Below are positions 11,801-22,800 of a stretch of DNA of 64,000 nucleotides, piece by piece. This DNA is from Rhyacichthys aspro (lineage: Eukaryota > Chordata > Actinopteri > Gobiiformes > Rhyacichthyidae): positions 7,519,773-7,583,772 of the forward strand of contig CM072160.1 in the NCBI GenBank assembly GCA_036850595.1, given 5' to 3'. Position 1 is the first letter of the stretch. Each line of letters opens with the position of its first letter. The notes under the pieces were generated by a model. The model saw only the letters and a list, made by a program, of their open reading frames with translations, had not been told where the DNA came from and ran no database searches. The translations under genes and the position numbers were made by a program.

Positions 11801-14725
11801 CCAAGGGCTGTAACTTTTGGAGCCTGCTGTTAGTTAGTGCTAATGATAAATTACAATTGAAGCTTTGTCTCTTTATTATACTGCATAGATAAAGATGATG
11901 CAGGCATTTCAGAAGATGGAAATAGGGTTGTGTCATGTGCAAGCAGTTAACAGAAATCCTTTGCTTTTATTGGCTGTATATAATATAGAAACACAAGTGA
12001 CTGCCAATGCACTGCTGCAAACACACAGAGACTATTAAGTATTGTATAAATAAGATGAATGGAAAGTTATTGTTGAGTTGTTGTTGTGAGATCATAGAGT
12101 GTCCCATCAGCATCTGTTGATCCTGGAGTCTTGTGTCTATGAAAGATGAGATTTTCTTCCCTTTTCATCTAAGGGAATGTCAAAATTACTCAGAGGCTTT
12201 GTGTTTTGTGATAATAGATTACTTAGTGTTGCTTGTGAATCACGTGAGACAGTTGTAGGAGAATTTTCAATTAAAGAAGAGCTATTAAATTTATTTTAAA
12301 TTCTCCTGTGAAATGCATTTGAGATTAAAACTAGCTTTGTGTTAAAAAGATTTAGACGTGTGTGTTGAATGCACAATGATGGTTTTGTCAGTGCTGATAT
12401 GATGCATGGTTTCCACAGAGAGACCCATAAGGAAGTGTAGTAAGTGTTTCCACAAACTGGAGAGGAGTGAGTCTCAACGACGCAACAACACACACAACCT
12501 CACTCCAGGCTGTTTGTGAGATCAGTTTCCATGACTCAAAAGGGATATCCCACGCTGCCTCAGGTCTCAACCCCTCCCTGAACACCGCCACTTCCCTTCA
12601 CTCTGTTGCTTCTTACAGAGTTTACCTCCTCAGTTAAAATACGCTGCGTGGACTTAGACATGGATTCTGGGACAGATCCTTGTGACAGAGCGTCAACGTG
12701 AAGTGGTGAGTGGATGAGGGTCTGTTGTGAGCTGGTGGCAAGAGAAACATGTGGCTGTGTTTGTTTGGTGACACATGGGAAGATGATGGATGGAAGTGTT
12801 TTGTTTCTTGCCCCAAACAGAAATGGATGACGTGTGGCAAAATGACTGTACATTAGTGGCCGCTGTAAGACTGTGAAGATGAAGATGTTTGTTGTTGTGA
12901 TGGGATGTTCATTGATTTCCCCAACATCAATAATGGCCTGATGTCAAAGTGAGATGTGAGCTGACCTGTTGATCAAAACCTTTTTTGTTTTAAGCATAAC
13001 TAGCTCTCTAACTTTGGTTTCATTAGTTTCTGACTCATATTAACTTGGGTTGTTTCATATAGGGTTGGCAATAGTTCCATTGACCAGTCTTTTATTAAAA
13101 TGTCTTTCACCTGTCAGATTTATGTGAACAGTTCATTGCACTGACATAGACTGACATTTAAATTAAAATAGGAAGAGCATTCATTAAAACTGCATAAAGT
13201 CAAATTAGTAACAGAATGAGTCGTCCGCTGCTTGTCTGTTGTCGACCTGTCGTCCCGTCTGCAGCAGCAGCAGCAGCTCTCCCTCTGCTTCTCCAGAGGA
13301 TTACTGCTGTTGAAAGAGTCTCTTTGTCCCGACGAGGCTGGAATGTCTGTCCAAAAGTCAACGGCACCAATGAGCAATGGACCTCTGCATTCACAGTGAC
13401 TCACAGCTACACTTTCCCTTCATTTCTTCAAAGAGAGAAGTCCAGGACATCACGGCTGTTCCTGATGCACACTGTTCCACTTGAGAAGAATCAGACAATA
13501 TAGTGTTAGTTACATTTTATTGGTTACACAAAGAAGGGGAAGTATAGTAATATTATTGGCTCATGTCTCTGAGATGATTGCTAGAATGAAAATAACAAAT
13601 TAAGTCATTGGGTAATGATTCAACACAGCATTAGTCCAATGAAATGACCAATGACCATTTTTAGTCACTGAGACAAATCATTCCTGGAAATGGTTTGTTA
13701 CTTTTTAAGCCAAATTGCTTGAACAAGTTAAAATGTATCTGTCTAGACCTGAAAAAAGCAAAAGGCTCATACTCAACTTAGTCATCCTTCTCTTTCACTG
13801 TTTTTGTTGGCAGAGCTGGACTTCATTGTAAGTCCTGGACCAGAGTTCAAGAGGCAATCAGAGAACCACAATAGCATTAATACAAACAGGATGATAGGCT
13901 CACATTAAGAATGTTTATTTAAATAATCGATATTACACAACTCAATAATTCAATAAAAAGAATCAGGCATGGCTGTTCAAAGTTTGGCTGATGACAGTGG
14001 TTTTGATGATGACTACTATCTTCTACTGAAGCTTTGAGCTGTAATTTGAACTGTCACTGAAGAGAATAATCTGATAATGACAGGTACTGTGATCCTCCAC
14101 ACTCCTTTGTGGGCTGTGATTTCAGGACTTAAATCACAAACACATGTTTTTATGTATGCATTTGCACATATGTGATTTCTTTGTGTTGTGTATTTAGACT
14201 GAAACCCATGATTAGGTGAGGAAAGTCAGAGCTTCAGATTATATTCCTGGATGTAAACAACAGGTTTTACTATGAGCAGTGAGATGAATGATATACCTGC
14301 TCAGTGGGTCTCCTCACCTGTATTTGCAGTATGGGTTATTCAGCACTTCAGGCTTAGCTGCCTGATCATTATGGAGCCAGTCCAGACGTGAGTGCCTTGT
14401 GCCAGAATAATTAATTTGTGTTTACTTATGCTATCAGGCTACGAGGGACACGCTGCTATCAGACTATGCATAGATTTGCACTGTAATGTGTAGTGGTTAG
14501 GATTAGTCTTATCACTGGAGCATACCAAGTGGAAGCAGTCATTTATAACAGGACCCATGTTACAAACAGCCTCTTTTGGTTGTCTTTTTTCTACTAACTT
14601 TTACTATATTTCTATCAACCCTGGAGCATTTTATTTTATTGTTTAGCATATAATATACTGACATGAATAGGATCAGTCTTATAAGCTAAAAAGTACTTCC
14701 AAAACAAATCTCATTAAAAACAAAC
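8805..14725. other. Long non-coding stretch, no gene recognised
   Basis: There is no sequence I recognise as coding. A G+C-richer patch at about 9.0-9.2 kb and another at 10.5-10.8 kb give medium-length open frames on both strands, without splice-site pattern or conserved motif. At 11.4 kb there is a CCAAT pentamer, and at 13.26 kb a short CAG run. This is probably intergenic DNA or a long 5' intron. Confidence 0.55.
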
Positions 14726-14726
14726 C

Positions 14727-14806
14727 CTTTAAGGATGTTGGAGCTTCACATAGAAGGATTTTATTCACTTAAATCCTTCTATGTGAAGCTCCAGTAGCCT
14801 TTAAGG
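14727..14806. repeat. Perfect 23-bp inverted repeat (hairpin)
   Basis: Arms 14739-14761 and 14771-14793 are exact reverse complements (23 of 23), separated by a 9-base loop. Imperfect pairing extends a further 10-12 bases on each side. It could be a hairpin-type MITE fragment, a microRNA-like precursor or a recent template-switch product. No target-site duplication is obvious. Confidence 0.85.
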
Positions 14807-17698
14807 TGAGCCTTTACAGATAGACATAGAGAATCAAGAAACTGTAAACTTGCAATGGACCCAAAAAACTGCAGATATCATGGAATTATCAAGGTAATTT
14901 GTAAAAGGTAAAAGTTCAGAAAGCACCACAAACTGTAAATAGACTATCATAGATTTGTTGTGATGTGTTTTCTTTCTTTAAGGAGTCAGCCTTTGTACAT
15001 CTGCTGATCCTGATCCCATGGTCCACTGTTTATATACTGTCTGTGGTTGCAGCACCACTTCCTCTTTGTTTAAAAGAGAAAAGACCGAGATGTAAATGTA
15101 GATGTGACAGTAGTATAACTGTCTCCATATTTGTGGGAGGCTCTGTACCACAGCAGAGACTGAGCCTGACCTTGGCCCGTGTCACCAACAGGAAGTGGTC
15201 CCTGGCTCAGCGCGCCTGAACAGGAAGTCTCCATATAGTGACACTTGGTCTGATCCAGCCTCAGTTTGTCATGTTCTTCCTCCGTCTGTCGTACTCCACT
15301 TCCTGTTGCCTCCAAACTGTCTCTGTGTCTCTGCCATGTTTTTACACCAGCATATTTTCAAACTTTAGATGGTAACATTTTCAAATCCATATGAACTTTG
15401 TTGTTGTGTCACTTTTTTAGTTTTCACACCACAACAGAAGACACTATGAGCCAGTACTCTTCATTACTGACTCATAAAAGTTTGTGTTTATGTTTTTGTT
15501 TTGATGTGTCCAGACTGAAAAGCTGCTGTGTCTGGAGAGAGGTTGAGGGGCCACAAAACCTATTTTAAGTTTTATGTTTCCTGACAATTTGAGGGAATAA
15601 ATCTCAGGCCCAGAGACTATGTGATTGTTTTATGGCTGTCGCTCCAGTTTCTTTAATTTTGCAGACAGTTTTGTAGCTTTTAAGGCCCAAATGAACAGCA
15701 ATAAAAGGAAGACTAGGAGGAAGATGACTGAATAGTTGTGCAGATGGTAGACTGCATGTTCACGGGTGGTTGTTGGGTGTTTTTTTTTTCTTTGTGGCTT
15801 CATTTATGTTGTGTGTCTCCTCTGCTCAGCCGTGAATCCACATCAGTGTTAGATATTTATGTTGCGGTTTCAATATTGACTCACTGTATTTATGAAGTTG
15901 TACAGTTATCATTCACTTCATCCTGGTGATGTGTAAACACAGCTGAGAGTTACATTTCCTTTTAGCAGCTGTACTCATTTGTGTGTTGCAACATCTATAG
16001 ACAACATTTATACATAGCTGAGATGGCAGCGATAGTGTTGTGCTCTGCCCTTCTTCCCACGACACAATGTTACTGCATTTCTGTGGTTCATTTCTAAAAA
16101 CAGAATGTGTAATTTAGCGTTGGCTGCATCAGAAACATGCAGCATTGCAGAAAAATACACAGCATGTTGCACCCATTTATACGCATTTCCAAAAACTGTA
16201 TACAGATCATTGCCCTTCAAGGATTCAAGGGGATCTTTTTATTTTATTTATTTATTTATTTATTTTTTTGAGAAACTGATCTTATTATTATGTCTTTGTG
16301 TCTGATAAGCCACTCAATTGTAGCTCTCTCAAGGTCAGTTCTTTTCCAACAAACAGTAAATGGCTTTAAATGTGCTTTTTATTGTGTCTATTAGCCTCTT
16401 ACCAATGTCCTTGAACCTAAATTCTTTGGGCTGTATTGGATTTGTTCTGTACCTCTAAAATCCAAGCACTCAATTCAATAGCCACATAATCTCATCAGAA
16501 TTTGTGCAAGATGAATAGGTTTCTAGCCTAAACCTTAACCTTTACAATGGATTAATAGATCAGTGATGTTTTGTTGACTTAGTAAGGGGAATATAGTTGT
16601 AACATTCATTCTGTGCTGCTACATATTCTTTAGGCCTTTGAAACAATTGTTCACTGTTATCCATGTGTGAGAGCCAAAAGTCAGAGAGAAAGGAGCCAGA
16701 GACGGTTAGAGGCTCTAAAAGCCATAAGACGTTTGGAAAAAAGGGAGTGGAAGACTTATGAGGAGAATATAATGAGGTGAGATAAGAGAAAGAGGCAACA
16801 AGGGAAGGAAGATGGATGTCTCTGCTGCAGGACGATTAACCAGAGGAGCCTCTATCTGACACTGAGGCTGGACCAACTCAGTGTAACAGCTCCCCACTAT
16901 ACTCTGCTTGTATCTTTTTGAGTCAGAGCTATTTCTGTCTTCAATATATCTTGGTTTAAGTATTTTTAATTTTTGAATCATTGGAGAATATTTGTTATAA
17001 TTTAGACACTAGCTTACTTATAGTTCTAAGTTCTCCACCAGTTTGTTCAGTGTCTTTGCTTCCATTGTTTGGATAACGCCACGTGTGCAGCAGGTGTCTA
17101 TAAACCACACAGGTGTGTTTGGGAGGATGTTTTTGAGCGCACCTTAGAGGCTTTAAAGCTCCCTCCTCTTTTCATGGGACTTCCTCTTCTCTGTTTCCAG
17201 AGCCTAAGCCAGTGCCTCACCTGCAGCTACATGTTGCATCTATTCTCAGACCCAAATCTTTCAATACATGACTGTACTTGTTTAAATGATTTGTCTTTGA
17301 GGAGATATAAATATGACATCTTACTGAATAATGGATTTGGGCTTTTCTCAGTAGTCTCATGCATAGTTTTGTTTTTTACATTCCCAATTATCTCCACATT
17401 CCTCCAGTCTGATAAATGACCATTTTGTTTGTCCCAGTGGAGCTGTTGATGTTCAATGATGACTCGACCATATGGATAACCTCTGAAGCTCCTCTAGCTT
17501 TACTCAGTGGACCAATATCTGTGCTCTTAGATGCACAACAGCAATGTGCCAAAAGTGATGGGATAGGTGTCTAGTGCATGTGCCATAAATGCAGGGCTGG
17601 GTTCATGCAGGGTACTTGGACAAATCTGTTGGAAATGTCTCAGATGGGTCTTCTTCATCCATGCACTATAACTGAACTTCAGTCCTTCCAATGGGTTA
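14807..17698. other. Non-coding stretch with an A/T microsatellite
   Basis: No coding sequence recognised. A TTTA-rich microsatellite lies at 16236-16269. Short open frames here look random. Confidence 0.6.
16236..16269 (+). repeat. (TTTA)n microsatellite
   Basis: About 34 bases of TTTA/TTTTA units, slightly imperfect at both ends, in non-coding DNA. Confidence 0.9.
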
Positions 17699-18135
17699 GC
17701 ATAGACCAGTGGTTCTCAAACTCTGGTACGGGTACCACTTTTGGTACTCTGGCTCTCTGTGGTAGTACTTGAGATAGACTTTTTATTGTCCCATAGGGAC
17801 AAAAACAAAAAAACACAACACCAACCTAAACCGAGAACATACACCATACTTACATACTTACACGATACTCTGATGATTACAAAATTTAGGACTGTTGATT
17901 CCTGCTACAGCTCTTCTATAATATACTTTACTATAGCACTAAATGTTTGGACTCTTCAAAAGCAGTGGGATTCAAAACAGCAAAAAAGTAGGCATAGGTG
18001 GATAGATATAGATATGTCTTTATATAAAACTTAAAATGGCATAGATCTGTTTCGGCATAAAGGTTGGACTTGGAAAGACAAATATTTTCTGGGGTGGGAC
18101 TTAATGTGAAGAGTTAGAGAACTACTGGCATAGAC
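17699..18135. mobile_element. Non-autonomous hAT element (MITE) with 8-bp target-site duplication
   Basis: The element spans 17707-18127 (421 bp). Its left end begins CAGTGGTTCTCAAACTCT and the reverse complement of its right end begins CAGTAGTTCTCTAACTCT, 16 of 18 bases matching. Both ends are flanked by the same octamer GCATAGAC (17699-17706 and 18128-18135). CAGTGGTTCTCAA termini and 8-bp duplications are hallmarks of hAT-superfamily DNA transposons. No transposase frame is present, so it was moved by an autonomous relative. The interior includes a TTTATTGTCCCATAGGGAC stretch resembling another common fish repeat tail. Confidence 0.9.
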
Positions 18136-19620
18136 ATGTTACCATGGTATCAAATATTATCCAAATATTCGTCAATGACCGAGCTTTGGCCTGTTTTTCA
18201 TAGTCAATTTAATGACATTATCGATGCAACACAAAGCCTTAGCACTAAGTGATAGTAGTCGCATATCTTTCAGTCTGCGTTATCTAAACATTGTATCTGT
18301 TTGGCAGGCCGCTATCCCATCCTCCCTTCGCTCTTGCTGCTTCTTCATTTTTGCATTCCTGCTAAATGGTGAGCTCCCCTCCCTCGCGTTCATAACCCCA
18401 TCAAAAAAAACGATTCCTTCATGTGTGAGGGGAGATCCATAGCTGCTCGACCTGCAAACAATGCCAGCCTTTCTGCCCTGGCATGAGAGCGACACAGCGA
18501 TCAGAGCGGGGCTCTTTGTGTCTTCAGTGAGAGTTTGGTGAATCTGAGGGACTGAAACGCCACTGAAGCCCCCCCACAGTGATAGAGGGGCCTCGATGTG
18601 GTGGTAACAAACACTGGACACTGGAATAGAGCTGGTATCTGTGAGTGTGGAGAAAATTTCCAAACCAGACAGTTACCAAAGTTAAACCTCTAAAAGTGTG
18701 TCATACTGATTCAGTATGTCCCAGAATTACCAGTAGAAATGTCCTTTTAGGGTTTGAGGCCATGTAAGCCCAAAAGCAGAACACTAAGCATGGGAGGAAA
18801 CAGACATTTTTACAATATAATACAATCTTATCCCTACATACAAACTCATGAGTTCTTGGTTACATTTGAAAGTAGTGGCCTTTTCCATCATTTTGTAATA
18901 ATTATGTTGATGCATAAATCATCTTTGGTGTTTGCTAAAGCCATAATATTACAGATATTTTGTTAAGCTAAACCCGATTTCTTGTTAAAAGTCATTAAAA
19001 TGTAATTTTATCTGAATGCATATTAGGCTAAAACAAATGTACACATTTACTCCTTTTAAAGTGGGAAATACATAGTTATAGTTTGTTCAGATGTGAATAT
19101 CTGCCTATTTCTACATTAAGTAAAGGTAGTATCTCGCTATTCATTCATGTAAGAAAAGTAGTGTCTGTAGCGTTCAGAGGAAGTTGGGCTTAGATTTAAA
19201 ATCCTAATTCCTCTTGAACTGTCTTGAGCCCTGCAGTATTAATTACGGAGCTATTATAGAGAGGTTAATAGATCGTGAATCGTACTATTCTTTTTACAAC
19301 AATGTGTACAATAGTTATTCATCTACTTAAATGCAGCACTTTGTAAGCCAGGGCTATGTAGATTAAATCATTATAAGTCTGCAAATACTCTCCTTTTGTG
19401 CATTAAGATCAGTTTTTATGGTGCATGTTCAGTCAAGCCTTGTAGCTGTCCATTCTGCTTGAACATGTTGACCGTGTATTAAGGACCTCAATCATCACTG
19501 TCTTCCCCGTCTTCCTTTTGATGGGGAAACACACACAAACACTCACTAAATCACACACAAACTCGTCTCTGGGTTATCTGGGACTTTGGTGCTGCCAGTC
19601 AGGAATGCAGGTCTTAGTTT
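18136..19620. other. Non-coding stretch upstream of the first coding exon
   Basis: No coding sequence recognised. Opposing open frames at 18.2-18.66 kb have no familiar motif. The last few hundred bases may contain the promoter of the exon at 19821. Confidence 0.55.
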
Positions 19621-19820
19621 AGTGGAGCAAGCAGCAACAGGTCCAGCTTCTTCTGAGTTTAGTGGAAGACAGAGCACACACAAAGAGACAAAGACACAAT
19701 CTGCGCTTCATGTGTGCAGAAAAAAACGGTGCTGAATCGGCCGTGCGGTCTTAGAGGTGTCCTACTTAATCAGGTTCACGCTGAGAGGATTGAGCCAGTC
19801 TAGGAGAGCAGCTCTTTGCC

Positions 19821-19856
19821 ATGGAGGCTCTGTTTTGGCCGGACAACTGGAAAAAG
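19821..19856 (+). CDS. phldb1: phldb1 candidate first coding exon
   Basis: The ATG sits in an ideal Kozak context (GCCATGG), preceded in frame by a TGA about 18 bases upstream. It encodes MEALFWPDNWKK and ends at a donor AAG|gtaaac, phase 0. The next exon at 21808 also begins at phase 0 and is open from its first base. Joined, they add 26 residues before the methionine that matches the usual human start. No protein homologue of these 12 residues is known to me, so this rests on splice phase and start context. The preceding 200 bases, G+C-richer than the surroundings, may be its 5' UTR. Confidence 0.55.
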
Positions 19857-22800
19857 GTAAACATCCCATTTAGACGCGTTTTAGAAGAAGTTTTTTGGCT
19901 CAGATGGGCTTTGCATCATCAAAGCTTAGGGAACTTGTTAACTTTGATTTTTTTATTTTGCAATTTACTGTTTAAGTGTGGCTCCAGGCTGCAGAATATC
20001 ATTTCACAGCTCTTGTCAGTAGAGCAAATAGCAGTGTTTTGGTTATCCTGAGGGAAGAGCACATCACAACTGTGTTTTCCATCAGCATTTTAGGCATGCA
20101 AACGACTCCGGGTACACTCTCTGTGACTGCTGTAATTATGTGTTTTCTGAAGCTTTCCTCACTTTGAGATAATGAATGGTTTTAATATAGATGCATTATT
20201 TCACTTGTGCTGATACAGAAACTATTTGTAGGCTTTTGCATCATTGCTGACTTGATGGAAAGTGGGTAAGCAGGGAGGAATCTGGAGGATTTGTGGTGAT
20301 TTGTATTCGCACAGTGACTTTAGAGATACAAGTCCTCAGCCAAAATGGCCCATTTCCAGTGAATGTGTCAAAGAGCGAGACATTTATGTGTGTGTTACTT
20401 CCTTAGGGGCAGGAAAAGTGTTGCTAAATGCTCTCTACCATCTGCTGCGTCCTAGCACAAATCACACCTTATTACACGCACTGAGGAAGGGTTTTAATCA
20501 TGACAGTGTGATAGTCTGCAGCCACGTCAGAAGTGACCACACAATGTACTAAAAATATCATTGGAGTGTGTCAAAAATAATAGTCCTGCCAGTATAAAGT
20601 ATATGTATGTATTAATGTGTCTCGAGTGGACTGTTATATTACTTTATAAACAAATGGAGTCAAGAGCTACTGCTGTGTTTTATGTTGTGGCACAAACTAA
20701 ATGGAAAGACAAATTAATAATGAGTGTGATTAACAGCTCTGAAACTCAAAAAACAGCTGTGCTTTCAATTATAGTACCTATAGTCAATTTACCATATGCT
20801 AGCAGCTCACAACTATGCAAGAAAATGCAAGTAACTATTCAAGCAAATGACTTTACAAAACTCTATATTCACAATACAACCCACCTCCACCTCAGCTGCC
20901 TCTTTTGTTGGGCTTCTGATTAAAATAAATAGACATCAATGCTCTAGTCTGTGGTTCCCCTTTTCCCTGCCTTTTAAACCTCCTGCACAGCTAAAGCTAT
21001 TTTTTCTTGTTGTTGTGAAAGAACTTTGTCAAGGAAACAATATTATGTCTTATGTCCATGCCATTTTGTTTTGGCAAATAAAAACAAATGAAACTAAGTT
21101 TTTTTTAAAAGGAGAGTGATAACTCAGACTTACTTGAAAAGAAAAGCTTTATGAAAACTTTCTGTCCACTACTCTTATTGTTGCAGCAAATGTTTATTTA
21201 AAGTTGCAGTGTGTAGAGTTTGGGACATGGTAGACTGCACTTCTATGCATCACACACTATGGTACTGCTTGTTGGCACCTATAGTAGCCCTGCAGGGACA
21301 CGGTGCTGTTGATGAACAAACCCTGTGTGAGAAGATGGGCTTGCTTTAAAAAAAATCAATTTAGTTTCCTTATTGTCTTTGAAATGTGAATGTGCCTCTC
21401 CTTCAGCAGTTCTCAGTTTGTTTGCTCTGTGCTGTTGGACAGGAACAGGTAATAATGGCTCCCTTTAACATGGTTCTACACAGCTTTTTGTAAGATGATG
21501 ACATGTAAAGAGTGTTATTTTAGGGGATAATTTAATTCATAGATATAGGTCCTTTTAATGTGTGTAACTTCATTAGGAAAGAGAAGTGTTGCTAAATGCT
21601 GCCCACCATCTGCTGTGAATCACACCTATGAGCAATGTGCCGTGGAGGGGAGTTTTAAAGAGTGAGACTTTACAGCCACGTCAGAAGAGACCATGAGAAA
21701 AGCACTGATTTAAATATTGTAACTTCTGCAGAAGAAATGAACTCACCCATTTTGTTACTAAATTTGTGTTGCAACCTCACTCCTCATGTTGTCATTTCCT
21801 TTGTCAGGATCTTCATGCGTCGCAGGGAGACGTGGACAACTCTGTGGACATGGACCATCTAAACAGGAACATGCCAGAGTGTGGACGCACAACACACCAA
21901 ACCCTTCAGGTAAGTGTCGGCGGCCATCTGTTTGTGTTTGGAGGGAGTGGGGGATGGGCAGTGAATGGAGAAGGACAAAGAAAAGACACCAAACAAAAAG
22001 TGAGAGAGGCCTGGGGCATTAATTGTTCTAAACTTGGCAGCCTTTATAGAAAACCAATCATTGTCAGTGTCCATACACACACTCGGTTTGGACCAAGATG
22101 TAACTGGATGCTGTGGACAAACAAAACTTAATGTTAAGATTCTTGTGATATCCACTCAGACATGTCCAAAGTCTTATTAGTATATCAGTCAGACAGACTC
22201 CTATAATAATAATAGTTTTAGTAGTTTAGTTAGTCCAACTGTTGTCCTGACTTTGTAAAAAGGCTGTGAAGTGTCAGTAGGTCAGCTTGGCCGTACAGCT
22301 GGGTTGTGTCCTGACAGCATATGTCAGTGTCTTATAAAGCAGGAATCTTGGTCCAGAGTTAGTAATTAGACAGACTCTGGGCCTGACAATCCTCTCAGTC
22401 ATTAGTCCCTGCTCTGACAAAGGCTAGATGTGTGTGTCCTGCTTTTTCCTCATAAATAAATGTTTGAACAAGAAGGAGAACGGTTCTTGAAGAGATTACA
22501 TTAAATTTGAATGGTTCCAATGGGGAAAACTGGTGCAATGATTCAGAAATGCTGCAAGGAAATGTGTGTAGTAAGTGTGTATGATTGAATAATATGAATA
22601 ATACATACAATACAATACAACACAACATGTAATACTAATGTAGATGCTGAAAGATGAACAGTGCAACAAAGACCAGAAACACAACAACTATGAGGGAAAT
22701 GAATTAAAGGCATCTCATAAACAATATGGAACAGGGCAGTATGGTGGCTCATGTGGACTATATCCTAGTTTATAATCCCACTACAGGCCAAATTGTGCCA

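Larger units (their letters stand above)
19857..21807 (+). other. phldb1: Intron 1 of phldb1
   Basis: Contains no other coding sequence I recognise. Two imperfect copies of a 130-150-base segment lie at 20389-20539 and 21558-21693. An ORF of about 120 codons at 20.56 kb has no motif and appears random. Confidence 0.55.

Noticed and set aside
13216..13503. 95-codon open frame containing an Ala run from a CAG repeat
   Set aside because: No motif, opposite-strand frames over the same bases, and low complexity from the trinucleotide run.
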